Below are positions 42,237-51,519 of a stretch of DNA of 64,000 nucleotides, piece after piece. Each line of letters starts with the position of its first letter. Within the stretch, counting starts at the first letter, position 1. Source of the stretch: Fimenecus sp045594885 (GTDB lineage: Bacteria; Bacillota; Clostridia; Oscillospirales; Acutalibacteraceae). The notes beneath the pieces are model-generated. The model worked only from the letters and a program-made list of their open reading frames with translations. It was not told where the DNA came from and did not search any database. The position numbers and the translations under genes were made by a program. The stretch is taken from the NCBI GenBank assembly GCA_045594885.1, contig JAZNZJ010000012.1, forward strand, positions 1 to 64,000. Reading direction: 5' to 3'.

Positions 42237-42929
42237 ATGTCTGTTTATGTAATTGGTGATACTCACCTCTCTTTTTCTGTTGATAAACCAATGGATATTT
42301 TTAAAGGTTGGGATGATTATGCTTTACGTCTTGAAAATAATTGGCAACGTCTTGTAATGCCTGAAGATACAGTGATTATAAATGGCGATGTTTCCTGGGC
42401 GATGAGTCTGCAAGAAGCAGAAAAAGATTTTAATTTTTTAAACAGATTGAATGGTACAAAAATTATATCTAAAGGCAATCACGATTATTGGTGGAATACT
42501 GTCACCAAAATGGAAAACTTTTTTAAAGAAAAAGGTTTTGATTCAATAAAAATTCTTCACAATAATGCTTATAGAATTGGCAATATATCAATTGCAGGAA
42601 CACGTGGCTGGTTTTTTGATGCAGAGAAAGATAATGCAGATAAAGTGATGGCACGTGAGTGTGCAAGACTTCAACGTTCAATTGACGAGGCACAAAAACT
42701 TGGTGGTGAGGTGGTTGTGTTTTTACATTATCCACCCGTAAGCTTAACAAAAGATTGTGAACCGATTTTTGATGTGCTTAAAAAGAATGAAATTAAAAAA
42801 TGCTATTATGGGCATTTGCACGGCGGTGCAACAAAATTCGCATTAAATGGTGAAAAAAACGGAGTAAATTTTCGTCTTGTTTCTGCAGATTATCTTGAAT
42901 TTTGTCCATATCTTGTCAGTTTGGATTAA
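42237..42929 (+). CDS. Calcineurin-like metallophosphoesterase
   Basis: 230 residues, start ATG with TAGGAG upstream. The metal motifs run in order: VIGDTHLS, INGDVSWAM, SKGNHDYWW, and late VVFLHYPP and YYGHLHGGA. The inserted motif GTRGWFFD is typical of a Firmicute subgroup of cytosolic phosphoesterases with unknown substrate. It is transcribed alone between the DUF1540 gene (divergent) and tig. Confidence 0.9.
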   Translation: MSVYVIGDTHLSFSVDKPMDIFKGWDDYALRLENNWQRLVMPEDTVIINGDVSWAMSLQEAEKDFNFLNRLNGTKIISKGNHDYWWNTVTKMENFFKEKGFDSIKILHNNAYRIGNISIAGTRGWFFDAEKDNADKVMARECARLQRSIDEAQKLGGEVVVFLHYPPVSLTKDCEPIFDVLKKNEIKKCYYGHLHGGATKFALNGEKNGVNFRLVSADYLEFCPYLVSLD

Positions 42930-42988
42930 TTTTGATAATAAATACTACTATTTTTCGCAAATGTTATTGAAAAAACTTAAGGAAAATA

Positions 42989-43017
42989 TTGTAATTAATT
43001 TTATTCTATGATATAAT
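42989..43017 (+). promoter_or_regulatory. Promoter of tig
   Basis: TTGTAA at 42989-42994, 17 bases, perfect TATAAT at 43012-43017, 59 bases before the tig start. Confidence 0.6.
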
Positions 43018-43075
43018 ATCGTGAATATTGCGGTATGGCAAATTAGTAAACAATAGTATTCAGGAGGAATATTAA

Positions 43076-44470
43076 ATGTTAAAATCAACAAACAAAGTGG
43101 AAACAAATGTTTTCGAACTTGAAATCACAATTGACGGCGAAAAGTTTGAGGCTGCTATTCAGCAGGTTTATCTCAAGCAGAGAAAGAATATCGCTGTTAA
43201 TGGTTTCAGAAAGGGTAAAGCCCCCAGAAAAATGATTGAAAAGATGTACGGTGAAGGTGTTTTCTATGAAGATGCACTTGAACTTGTATATCCTGAAGCT
43301 GTAAGTGACGCTATCACTGAGTCAGGTCTCGATGTAGTTGGTTCACCTTACGATTTCGAAATTCCCGAAATCGGTAAAGATGGTGTTGTAATGAAATTGA
43401 AGGTTGCTGTAAAGCCTGAAGTTAAGCTTGGCGAGTACAAGGGACTTTCTGCAACAAGACCTTCAGTAAAAGTATCTGCTGACGAAGTAAAAGCTGAACT
43501 TGCAAATATGCAAGAACAGAATTCACGTATGATTAACGTTGACAACAGAGCAGTTAAGAAGAACGATACAACAGTTATCGACTTTGAAGGTTTTGCTGAC
43601 GGTGTAGCATTTGAAGGCGGCAAGGCTGAAAAATATGAATTGGTTATTGGCAGCGGTTCATTTATTCCAGGTTTTGAAGACCAGATTATTGGTCACAAAA
43701 TTGGTGAAGAATTTGATGTAAATGTTACTTTCCCATCAGAATACCACGCTGACAACCTTGCAGGTAAAGAAGCTGTATTTAAGGTTAAACTTCACGAAAT
43801 CAAGAAAAAGGAACTTCCTGTGCTTGATGATGAGTTTGCAAAAGACGTTAGCGAGTTTGATACTCTTGACGAACTTAAAAAGAGTGTTAAATCACAGCTT
43901 GAAGAAAAGAAAAAGGCTCAGGCTGATGACAAGGTAACTAACGAATTATTTGAAACAGTTGCAAATGGAATTGAAGTTGAAATTCCTGATGTAATGATTG
44001 AAAGTGCAATTGATGATATGGTTAATGAGTTTGACTATAGACTTCAGATGCAGGGACTTAGCCTTGACACATATATGCAATACACAGGTATGGATGTAAA
44101 GACATTCAGAGAAGGTTATAAAGCTAATGCTGAGGCTCAGGTTAAACTTCAACTTGCTTTTGAAGCAATTGCTAAGGCAGAAAACATTGAAGCATCTGAC
44201 GAAGAAGTTGAAGCAGAATATGACAAACTTGCTAAGACATATGATATGGAAGTTGAACAGGTTAAAAAGGCTGTTGCTCCAAAGTCATTAACAGCAGACA
44301 TTGTTTCAAGAAAAGTTGCTGATTTAATTAAGGCTGAAGCAAAGATTTCAGACGAAAAAGCAGCAAAAAAACCTGCTGCTAAGAAAAAGGCTGAAGATGG
44401 TGCAGAAGAAAAGCCTGCAAAGAAGCCAGCTGCAAAAAAGACAACAAAGAAAAAAGCAGACGAAGAATAA
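43076..44470 (+). CDS. tig: Trigger factor with a Lys/Ala-rich C-terminal tail
   Basis: 464 residues, ATG after AGGAGG. The N-terminal ribosome-binding domain has the signature NGFRKGKAPRKMIE; the FKBP-type PPIase domain (about 160-250) has DTTVIDFEGFADG and FIPGFEDQIIGHKIGE; and the helical chaperone arms follow. It meets nascent chains at the ribosome exit. The last 40 residues are an added low-complexity tail (AAKKPAAKKKAEDGAEEKP and KKPAAKKTTKKKADEE) not found in most trigger factors. clpP and clpX follow, the standard order. Confidence 0.97.
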   Translation: MLKSTNKVETNVFELEITIDGEKFEAAIQQVYLKQRKNIAVNGFRKGKAPRKMIEKMYGEGVFYEDALELVYPEAVSDAITESGLDVVGSPYDFEIPEIGKDGVVMKLKVAVKPEVKLGEYKGLSATRPSVKVSADEVKAELANMQEQNSRMINVDNRAVKKNDTTVIDFEGFADGVAFEGGKAEKYELVIGSGSFIPGFEDQIIGHKIGEEFDVNVTFPSEYHADNLAGKEAVFKVKLHEIKKKELPVLDDEFAKDVSEFDTLDELKKSVKSQLEEKKKAQADDKVTNELFETVANGIEVEIPDVMIESAIDDMVNEFDYRLQMQGLSLDTYMQYTGMDVKTFREGYKANAEAQVKLQLAFEAIAKAENIEASDEEVEAEYDKLAKTYDMEVEQVKKAVAPKSLTADIVSRKVADLIKAEAKISDEKAAKKPAAKKKAEDGAEEKPAKKPAAKKTTKKKADEE

Positions 44471-44500
44471 TCAGTCATTAATAATTATATGTATAGATAT

Positions 44501-44536
44501 TAAAGAATTGTCCTATAATCAAAGGGCGATTCTTTA
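44501..44536 (+). terminator. Hairpin between tig and clpP
   Basis: TAAAGAATTGTCCT (44501-44514) pairs with AGGGCGATTCTTTA (44523-44536) with one or two mismatches. The tail is ATACTTTTAAC, so it is a weak terminator, or a processing or stabilising stem that lowers clpPX relative to tig. Confidence 0.5.
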
Positions 44537-44566
44537 ATACTTTTAACGGAAACAGGAGGTTTTATT

Positions 44567-45148
44567 ATGGCACTTGTACCATACGTTGTCGAACAGACAA
44601 ACAGAGGGGAAAGACAGTACGATATTTTTTCAAGACTTCTCAATGATAGAATTATCGTTTTGTCAGATGAGGTAAATGATGCAACTGCATCTTTGGTGGT
44701 AGCTCAGCTCTTGTATCTTGAGGGTCAGGACAGTGAAAAAGACATTAGCCTTTATATTAACAGTCCGGGTGGTTCAGTTTCTGCAGGCCTTGCAATTTAT
44801 GATACAATGCAGTATATAAAATGTGATGTTTCAACTATTTGTATGGGTATGGCAGCAAGTATGGGTGCATTTCTTCTTTCATCAGGTGCTAAGGGCAAGA
44901 GATATGCATTACCAAACAGCGAAATTATGATTCATCAGCCATTGGGCGGTGCACAGGGTCAGGCAACTGATATAAAAATTGCTGCAGAGCATATTCTCAG
45001 AACAAGAGAAAAACTCAATAAAATTCTTGCAGAAAACACAGGAAAACCGATTGAACAGATTGCTCTTGATACAGAACGTGATAATTGGCTCTCTGCACAG
45101 GAAGCAATGGATTACGGCATTGTTGATAAGGTCTTCTATAAGAGATAA
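44567..45148 (+). CDS. clpP: ATP-dependent Clp protease proteolytic subunit
   Basis: 193 residues, ATG after CAGGAGG. The catalytic triad is visible as Ser98 in GMAASMGAF, His123 in IMIHQPLGG and Asp172 in ERDNWLS. The oxyanion segment INSPGGSVSAG is also present. ClpP forms the 14-subunit barrel that degrades proteins fed by ClpX, encoded 11 bases downstream. Confidence 0.98.
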   Translation: MALVPYVVEQTNRGERQYDIFSRLLNDRIIVLSDEVNDATASLVVAQLLYLEGQDSEKDISLYINSPGGSVSAGLAIYDTMQYIKCDVSTICMGMAASMGAFLLSSGAKGKRYALPNSEIMIHQPLGGAQGQATDIKIAAEHILRTREKLNKILAENTGKPIEQIALDTERDNWLSAQEAMDYGIVDKVFYKR

Positions 45149-45159
45149 GGAGCTTGTTT

Positions 45160-46428
45160 ATGGCAAGAGAAAATGATAAGGAAAGAGCTGTAAGATGTTC
45201 CTTTTGCGGAAGAACACAAGAACAGGTTGAAAAACTTATTGCCGGTCCGGGTGTTTATATTTGTGACGAGTGTATTGAACTTTGCTTGGGCATTATTGAT
45301 GGCAGGTCAGAACCCGATTACAGAAAAAATGTAAAAAAGCAAAAGAATGATGAAAAAGTTCTTCCAAAACCACAAGAAATTAAGGCTAAACTTGACGAAT
45401 ATGTAGTAGGTCAGGAAGAAGCAAAAAAGATTTTAAGTGTTTCTGTTTATAATCACTATAAAAGAATATACCGTGGTCAGAATGCAAACGTTGACATTCA
45501 AAAGAGTAATGTTGTTCTTTTAGGTCCTACAGGCGTGGGCAAAACTGCACTTGCACAGACCCTCGCTAAAATAATTGATGTACCTTTTGCTATTGCTGAT
45601 GCAACAACTCTCACTGAAGCAGGTTATGTTGGTGAAGATGTTGAAAACATCTTGTTAAGACTTATTCAGGCTGCTGATTATGATGTTGAAAAGGCTCAAT
45701 ACGGCATTATTTATGTTGATGAAATTGACAAGATTGCAAGAAAGAGCGAAAATCCATCTATTACACGTGATGTAAGCGGTGAAGGTGTTCAGCAGGCACT
45801 GCTTAAAATTCTTGAAGGTACAGTTTCAAACGTACCTCCTCAGGGTGGCAGAAAACATCCGCAACAGGAATTCATTCAGATTGACACTTCTAATATACTT
45901 TTTATTTGCGGTGGTGCATTTGACGGAATTGAAAAGATTGTTGAAAAGAGAAGTGGAAATTCAGGTCTCGGTTTTGGTGCTGAAATAAAGAATAAAGCAG
46001 AATTTGAAAAAGAAGATGTTTATTCAAAGGTAATCGCACAGGACCTTGTTAAATTTGGATTAATTCCTGAATTGGTAGGTCGTGTTCCGGTTATAACTGC
46101 TTTGAAACAGCTTTCTAAAGAAGATTTGATTAAGATTTTAACAGAACCTAAAAATGCTCTTATAAAGCAATTTAAAGCATTATTTAATATGGATGATGTT
46201 GAACTTGAGTTTACTGATGATGCTCTTATGGCAGTTGCTGAAAAAACACTTGAAAATAAAACGGGTGCAAGAGGACTTCGTGGCATAATGGAAAGTGTGC
46301 TTATGCCTATTATGTACGAAACACCATCGGATTCAACAATTTCGAAAGTTATTATTACTCGTGATTGTGTAATCAATAACGGTAATCCTGAAATTATTTA
46401 TAATAATATTAAAAAGAAAAATGCTTAA
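45160..46428 (+). CDS. clpX: ATP-dependent Clp protease ATP-binding subunit ClpX
   Basis: 422 residues, ATG at 45160 after AAGGAG. The N-terminal zinc finger is CSFCGRTQEQV...YICDECIELC; the AAA+ core has Walker A GPTGVGKTALAQ, Walker B IIYVDEIDKIA, the pore and sensor regions, and the ClpP-contacting IGF-type loop region (SGNSGLGFGAE). It unfolds substrates and passes them to ClpP. Confidence 0.98.
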   Translation: MARENDKERAVRCSFCGRTQEQVEKLIAGPGVYICDECIELCLGIIDGRSEPDYRKNVKKQKNDEKVLPKPQEIKAKLDEYVVGQEEAKKILSVSVYNHYKRIYRGQNANVDIQKSNVVLLGPTGVGKTALAQTLAKIIDVPFAIADATTLTEAGYVGEDVENILLRLIQAADYDVEKAQYGIIYVDEIDKIARKSENPSITRDVSGEGVQQALLKILEGTVSNVPPQGGRKHPQQEFIQIDTSNILFICGGAFDGIEKIVEKRSGNSGLGFGAEIKNKAEFEKEDVYSKVIAQDLVKFGLIPELVGRVPVITALKQLSKEDLIKILTEPKNALIKQFKALFNMDDVELEFTDDALMAVAEKTLENKTGARGLRGIMESVLMPIMYETPSDSTISKVIITRDCVINNGNPEIIYNNIKKKNA

Positions 46429-46442
46429 ATAATAGTTTTGAA

Positions 46443-46467
46443 AAGCCACGGTTTTATTCCGTGGCTT
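46443..46467 (+). terminator. Hairpin after clpX
   Basis: AAGCCACGG (46443-46451) pairs perfectly with CCGTGGCTT (46459-46467). The tail ACAATATATTT is only moderately T-rich, so read-through into the transporter gene is possible. Confidence 0.55.
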
Positions 46468-46488
46468 ACAATATATTTGGAGTGTAAA

Positions 46489-47394
46489 ATGAAGGTTAAA
46501 TCGACATTTTTATTATTTTTAACGGCAATAATATGGGGCTTTGCATTCGTTGCACAAAGAGTGGGTGCTGATTTTGTAGGTGCATTTACTTTTAACGGAA
46601 TTCGCTTTTTATTGGGCTCGTTATCATTAATTCCCGTAATTTTAATTTTTGAAAAAGAAAAATATAAAAAAACAAAAATGCTAAAAACATTTACTTCTGC
46701 ACTATTGGCGGGAGTTGTTCTGTTTATAGCTTCCACACTTCAGCAATTTGGAGTTGAGTTGACAGGTAGTGCGGGCAAAGCGGGATTTTTAACAGGCTTG
46801 TACATAGTTTTAGTGCCGATTTTAAGATTGTTTATGGGCAAAAAGACTAATATCTTAACAGTGTTTGGTGCGGTTTTTGCACTTGTAGGATTGTTTTTAC
46901 TTTGCATGAATGGCGATAAAATCAGTTTCTCTATCGGTGATATTGTGCTGATAATTGGTGCATTTTTCTGGGCATCACATATTTTAATAGTTGATAAGTT
47001 TGTCAATGATATAAGTCCATTAAAATTTAGTATGTTCCAATTCTTTACTTGCGGAATATTAAGTATGATATTTGCATTGTTTACTGAAAATATTGAGATT
47101 TCTGCAATAAAAAGTGCAGGAATACCAATTCTCTATGGCGGTATTATGTCGGTAGGTGTAGCTTATACTTGTCAGATTTTAGGTCAAAAAAATTCTGACC
47201 CGACTTTTGCGTCAATTGTCTTTTCAACTGAATCGGTATTCAGTGCGATAGGTGGCGCTTTAATTCTAAATGAGATTATGTCGGGAAGAAGTTACCTTGG
47301 TTGCATATTAATGTTTATCGGCATTGTTTTGTCACAATTAGATATAAAAGAAATAAAGAAAAAACTCAACTTAACCAAACAAATTCAAAAATGA
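46489..47394 (+). CDS. EamA/DMT family transporter
   Basis: 301 residues, ATG after TTGGAG; an in-frame start at 46438 lies before the hairpin and is rejected. Ten hydrophobic helices are arranged as two five-helix EamA repeats. The first repeat starts LFLTAIIWGFAFVAQRVG and the second near VLIIGAFFWASHILIVDKF, ending GALILNEIMSGRSYLGCILM. Drug/metabolite transporters export or import small molecules; the substrate is unknown. Confidence 0.88.
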   Translation: MKVKSTFLLFLTAIIWGFAFVAQRVGADFVGAFTFNGIRFLLGSLSLIPVILIFEKEKYKKTKMLKTFTSALLAGVVLFIASTLQQFGVELTGSAGKAGFLTGLYIVLVPILRLFMGKKTNILTVFGAVFALVGLFLLCMNGDKISFSIGDIVLIIGAFFWASHILIVDKFVNDISPLKFSMFQFFTCGILSMIFALFTENIEISAIKSAGIPILYGGIMSVGVAYTCQILGQKNSDPTFASIVFSTESVFSAIGGALILNEIMSGRSYLGCILMFIGIVLSQLDIKEIKKKLNLTKQIQK

Positions 47395-47422
47395 CACATT
47401 TATTACATTTTACACAATCATA

Positions 47423-47451
47423 TTGACATTTTACATCTTATTAAGTACAAT
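47423..47451 (+). promoter_or_regulatory. Promoter of the sugar transferase gene
   Basis: Perfect TTGACA at 47423-47428, 17 bases, TACAAT at 47446-47451, 36 bases before the start. Confidence 0.65.
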
Positions 47452-47486
47452 AACGACAAGTAGTGAAATCCTTGTTGGAGGATAAA

Positions 47487-48857
47487 ATGGATATATTGCA
47501 TAAATTTCAAAAAACAATAATTTTCATAATAAAAGCTACAATGTATGTTTGCTTAATATGGACATTTTTTATAGTGTTCAGTACAGAATATGAATGGCTT
47601 GTTCGTCCTTCAAGAACAACGGGTGTTACTTTTGTTACATTCTGCGTACTTGAGGCTGCTTTGGTGTCTGTTTACGGCGGTTATGCTTTGGGCAGATTTA
47701 AAAGTAAACCCATTATTATTTCTCTGTCAATTTCAACAATTTTGACTGACCTCGTAACTCATTTGCAGCTTTGTATTATGAATGTCAACGAAAATAATAA
47801 TGAGTATTTTGTATATGAAGCACCGCATTTACTTTTGTTAGTTATGATTATTCAGGTTTCGCTGATAATTCTTTTTACTTATTTCGGTCATATGGTTTAT
47901 TTTACAATAAATCAACCCGAAAAATGTTGCGTTATTACCAATTCTGAAGAATCGTTAAACAATATTATGCCAAAAATAATGCGATATAAAAAGCAGTATA
48001 ATGTTGTGGAAATGTTGCATTATTCTTCAAAACGTGTGTTTGATGTTATCAATGATTGTGATACGGTTTTTCTTTATGACGTACCCTCAAAAGAAAAAGT
48101 CATTTTAAATGAGTATTGCTATGCAAACAATAAAAACATTTATTTTAATTTTGAAATGAATGACGTAGTAATGCTTGGTGCAAAAACAGCAATGTTAGAT
48201 GATAAACCATTGGTATCTGCTGTTGTGCGTGACCTTACATTTGAACAGAAAGTGGTTAAACGTACAATGGATATTTTAATATCAATAGTCGGTCTTGTTG
48301 TTTGTGGTCCGATTATGTTGATTTGTGCAGCACTCATCAAAGCAGAAGATGGTGGCAAAGTATTCTTCAGACAGTTAAGAGCAACAAAGGGCGGTAAATT
48401 GTTTAATGTTTATAAGTTCAGAACAATGAGTGAGAATAATTCTGTTAACCGTTCCGTAACATCAAATGACGACCGAATAACAAAGGTCGGCAAAATATTG
48501 CGTAAATACAGAATTGATGAATTGCCGCAGTTATTTAACATTCTTAAAGGCGATATGAGTGTTGTTGGCCCACGTCCTGAAATGGTAGAAAATGTTGACA
48601 AATATACTCAAGATTTACCTGAGTTTTCTTATAGATTAAGAGTCAAAGGTGGATTAACCGGTTATGCTCAAATTGCAGGTAAATATAATACTTCACCCAA
48701 AGATAAATTGGTGCTTGACTTGATGTATATTGAAAAATACAGTCTTTTGTTGGATTTCAAACTTATTCTACAGACAGTTACTGTATTGCTCAGAGCAGGT
48801 GACAGCACAAAAGCATTTGGTAAAAAAGAAAATAAATATCATTTTACTGATAAATAA
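47487..48857 (+). CDS. Undecaprenyl-phosphate sugar phosphotransferase (bacterial sugar transferase family)
   Basis: 456 residues, ATG with TTGGAGG upstream. The N-terminal half has four to five membrane helices and a domain resembling a Rossmann/CoA-binding region (CCVITNSEESLNNIMPK). The C-terminal polyprenyl phosphotransferase domain begins KRTMDILISIVGLVVC and has KFRTM, RKYRIDELPQLFNILKGD, SVVGPRPEM and GLTGYAQI. Such enzymes move a sugar-1-phosphate from a nucleotide sugar to undecaprenyl phosphate and start a capsule or exopolysaccharide unit. No glycosyltransferase operon follows, only a terminator, so it is an isolated initiating enzyme. Confidence 0.92.
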   Translation: MDILHKFQKTIIFIIKATMYVCLIWTFFIVFSTEYEWLVRPSRTTGVTFVTFCVLEAALVSVYGGYALGRFKSKPIIISLSISTILTDLVTHLQLCIMNVNENNNEYFVYEAPHLLLLVMIIQVSLIILFTYFGHMVYFTINQPEKCCVITNSEESLNNIMPKIMRYKKQYNVVEMLHYSSKRVFDVINDCDTVFLYDVPSKEKVILNEYCYANNKNIYFNFEMNDVVMLGAKTAMLDDKPLVSAVVRDLTFEQKVVKRTMDILISIVGLVVCGPIMLICAALIKAEDGGKVFFRQLRATKGGKLFNVYKFRTMSENNSVNRSVTSNDDRITKVGKILRKYRIDELPQLFNILKGDMSVVGPRPEMVENVDKYTQDLPEFSYRLRVKGGLTGYAQIAGKYNTSPKDKLVLDLMYIEKYSLLLDFKLILQTVTVLLRAGDSTKAFGKKENKYHFTDK

Positions 48858-48861
48858 TTTC

Positions 48862-48892
48862 AAAAGCTTCAGAGTTTCTGAAGCTTTTATTT
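48862..48892 (+). terminator. Terminator of the sugar transferase gene
   Basis: AAAAGCTTCAGA (48862-48873) pairs with TCTGAAGCTTTT (48877-48888), followed by ATTTAT. Confidence 0.8.
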
Positions 48893-48902
48893 ATATAAAT
48901 AG

Positions 48903-48931
48903 TTGTTAAGAGTTCGGTTTTGTGTTATACT
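48903..48931 (+). promoter_or_regulatory. Promoter before the LCP-like gene
   Basis: TTGTTA at 48903-48908, 17 bases, TATACT at 48926-48931. RNA would begin near 48938, only about 10 bases before the ATG at 48949, which has no ribosome site. Confidence 0.45.
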
Positions 48932-48948
48932 AAATAAAATATTGTTTA

Positions 48949-49776
48949 ATGGTGCCAAAAATGAATCGTAATAAAAATTTATTTAATGAAAATAAAAAGA
49001 ATACAAGTAATAGTAATTTTAAATATTTTATTATTGCTTTTTCTGTGTTTGTATTAATTGTTGCAGTTTTTTCTGTTGTTTATTTTATGTACTCCCTTGA
49101 TTTCGATTTTAATAATATTGTTGACAGCACTACGGAATCAACATCACTTAATAGTATTGAAGATTCTACAAATATACTCTCTGTTGAAACACTGTCCGGA
49201 AAATCCAATATATTATTCATCTGTGAAGAAGATGAAAATATAGAATTAAGTTTTGTGGTTGCGACCGATTTTGATTCTAAAAAAATGAATGTGCTGTCAG
49301 TTGTTATTGATAGTGATTTATATAAAGAAAATTCTGTTAATGGTGCTAAGTTATATATTGAGACTAATTACGGAATAAAAATCGACAAATATGTCATCAC
49401 TAATAAAACACAAGCAAAAGAAATTTTGTCTTTGTTTGACGGGTTTAGAGTTAATGTAGAAAAAAATATTGATTATAAGTCAAAAGATTTTAATCTTCAA
49501 CTAGATGAAGGATATCAATATTTATCATCAGAATTGATATTTAATTATTTGCTTATAAGCGACAATTCTACAAGAGAAACAATATTTTGTGATTTAATTA
49601 ATTCTGTTTTAAAGAAAGAATACATTGACAATTCGCAGAAGTTATTTACATCATTTGTAAGAAATTGTGAAACTGATATTTCAGTAATTGACTATTCTGA
49701 AAATATAGAAAATCTCAATATTTATGTCAACGCAAACGATAAGTTTTTACCTTTGCCTTGGAGTGATAAACAATGA
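48949..49776 (+). CDS. Membrane-anchored divergent LCP (LytR-CpsA-Psr)-like protein
   Basis: 275 residues. One transmembrane helix (about 26-49) precedes an extracellular domain. The order of segments follows the LCP fold: SNILFICEED, SFVVATDFDSKKMNVLSVVI, NGAKLYIETNYGIKIDKYVI, and FDGFRVNVEKNIDYKS then LDEGYQYLSSELIFNYLLI. The arginines and aspartates that bind the polyprenyl pyrophosphate in true LCP ligases are not evident, so it may be inactive. An ATG at 48961 is an alternative start. It overlaps the next gene by four bases. Confidence 0.6.
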   Translation: MVPKMNRNKNLFNENKKNTSNSNFKYFIIAFSVFVLIVAVFSVVYFMYSLDFDFNNIVDSTTESTSLNSIEDSTNILSVETLSGKSNILFICEEDENIELSFVVATDFDSKKMNVLSVVIDSDLYKENSVNGAKLYIETNYGIKIDKYVITNKTQAKEILSLFDGFRVNVEKNIDYKSKDFNLQLDEGYQYLSSELIFNYLLISDNSTRETIFCDLINSVLKKEYIDNSQKLFTSFVRNCETDISVIDYSENIENLNIYVNANDKFLPLPWSDKQ

Positions 49777-50951
49777 ATAAAAAGCGAGTAGCAGGTTTTA
49801 TTTTAATTGTTGTTTTTGCGTTTTCAATGCTATTTGGCAACACTATTGCAAACGGAATAAATGATTACATTGATTACAAAAAAATAAATGATGATATGCC
49901 CAATACAATTGAAAGAGAGTATTTTAATGAAGAATTGGGTTACAGAACATATTACTATTATAATAATCTGACAGATGAACAAAAAACGGCATATATAACA
50001 GTTTTTTCTCAAATGATTGGTTTTCAAGAGTCGAGAAGAATCGCAATCAATGCAGATGATATTGAAAAGATTTTTGTAGCAGTTCTTTATGATAATCCTC
50101 AGATTTTTTGGGTGGATTCAAATTTTAAATATTATGATTATGAAGGCTCGGTACAATTGAATCTTACATACAGAAATACCCAAGAAGAAGCTGACGAAAT
50201 CAATGAAAATCTTAATGATAAGATTGCACAGATTATGTCATCAATGGATAATAACTTAAGTGATTATGATATTGAAAAATATCTGCACGATTATGTATGT
50301 GAAAATACGGTCTATGATGAAGCGACATTAGGTAAAACGGGCGATACGGCATACAGTTCACTTCTTGATGGTAAAACTGTTTGCGAGGGTTATGCAAGAG
50401 CAATGCAGATTTTGCTTGACCGTGCAGGCATTAAAAATTATGTTGTGATAGGTGATGGTGTAACCGAAGAGGGAACAAACGCACATATGTGGAATATCGT
50501 AGAGATTAATGGTGAGAATTACCACCTTGATGCTACATGGAATGACACAACTATTGATAATAGATACGGGTATCTGTATTTTAATGTTACAGATGATTTT
50601 ATATCGAATGACCACATAAACATTGTTCCTGCTGATAATAATTGCACTTCAACAAAATACAATTATTACATGATGAATAACTTGTATATAGAAAATTTTG
50701 ATAGCCTAAATGATTTGATTAATCCCGTTTCAAATGCCTTAAAAAATGGCGAAAACTTTGTTGAAATTCTTTTTTCAAATGAAGAAAATTTGAAAAAAGT
50801 TATAGGAATAATTGAAAAAGATAATTATAAATTCTTTAAATTCATTGAGAAAACTATTAAAAATAGTGGCAGAGATTTCTCAATGGAAGAAATTGAATAT
50901 TTGACTATTGATGAACACAATTATTTATGTTTGATTTATAAAGAAGGTTGA
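49773..50951 (+). CDS. Transglutaminase-like cysteine peptidase domain protein
   Basis: 392 residues. An N-terminal membrane/signal helix (about 5-24) is followed by a soluble region, then a transglutaminase-like domain with the catalytic triad visible: Cys in GKTVCEGYARA, His in TNAHMWNIVEI and Asp in YHLDATWND. Bacterial members act as peptidases or cross-linking enzymes at the cell surface. ATG overlaps the stop of the LCP-like gene (ATGA), so the two are coupled. The last 120 residues show no recognisable domain. Confidence 0.85.
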   Translation: MNKKRVAGFILIVVFAFSMLFGNTIANGINDYIDYKKINDDMPNTIEREYFNEELGYRTYYYYNNLTDEQKTAYITVFSQMIGFQESRRIAINADDIEKIFVAVLYDNPQIFWVDSNFKYYDYEGSVQLNLTYRNTQEEADEINENLNDKIAQIMSSMDNNLSDYDIEKYLHDYVCENTVYDEATLGKTGDTAYSSLLDGKTVCEGYARAMQILLDRAGIKNYVVIGDGVTEEGTNAHMWNIVEINGENYHLDATWNDTTIDNRYGYLYFNVTDDFISNDHINIVPADNNCTSTKYNYYMMNNLYIENFDSLNDLINPVSNALKNGENFVEILFSNEENLKKVIGIIEKDNYKFFKFIEKTIKNSGRDFSMEEIEYLTIDEHNYLCLIYKEG

Positions 50952-50955
50952 TGTA

Positions 50956-51519
50956 ATGGATAAAGAAAGAATAGAAAGAGCTTTTAGAGAGATTCTTATT
51001 GCTATTGGCGAAGACCCTGACCGTGAAGGCTTGGTTGAAACTCCAAAACGTGTAGCAAATATGTATGAAGAAATATTTTTAGGACTAACAGAGAATCCCG
51101 AAAAGCATTTAAAGATGTTTCGTGAAGGTCAAAGTGATGAAATTGTAATTGTACGTGATATTCCAATGTATTCAATGTGCGAACATCACTTTTTGCCATT
51201 TGTAGGCAGAGCACATATTGCATATATTCCTAATGATGATGGTCTTGTAATTGGGCTCTCAAAACTTGCAAGAATTGTTAACAGCTATGCTCGTCGTCCT
51301 CAATTACAGGAAAGACTTACAGCACAAATTGCAGATTTTATTCAGAAAGAAATGAATCCTAAAGGTGTTGCGGTTGTAATTGAAGCAGAACATCTCTGTA
51401 TGACAATGAGAGGAATCAAAGCGGCGGGCTCACAGACTCAGACATCTGCTTTGCGTGGAAGTATAAGAAAGGATGCCCGTACAAGAGCTGAAGTTATGAC
51501 ACTTCTGGGTAGCAAATGA
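50956..51519 (+). CDS. folE: GTP cyclohydrolase I
   Basis: 187 residues. The zinc ligands are visible in MYSMCEHHFLPF (Cys, His) and AEHLCMTMRG (Cys), with the GTP-binding region GLSKLARIVNSYARRPQLQE. It makes 7,8-dihydroneopterin triphosphate, the first step of folate synthesis. It heads folE-folP-folB-folK, an unbroken operon with overlaps or spacings of at most a few bases. Confidence 0.98.
   Translation: MDKERIERAFREILIAIGEDPDREGLVETPKRVANMYEEIFLGLTENPEKHLKMFREGQSDEIVIVRDIPMYSMCEHHFLPFVGRAHIAYIPNDDGLVIGLSKLARIVNSYARRPQLQERLTAQIADFIQKEMNPKGVAVVIEAEHLCMTMRGIKAAGSQTQTSALRGSIRKDARTRAEVMTLLGSK

Noticed and set aside
41987..42259. Open + frame of 90 codons after thrC
   Set aside because: It overlaps the thrC terminator and runs antisense to the DUF1540 gene, which has the better ribosome site and a recognised cysteine pattern.
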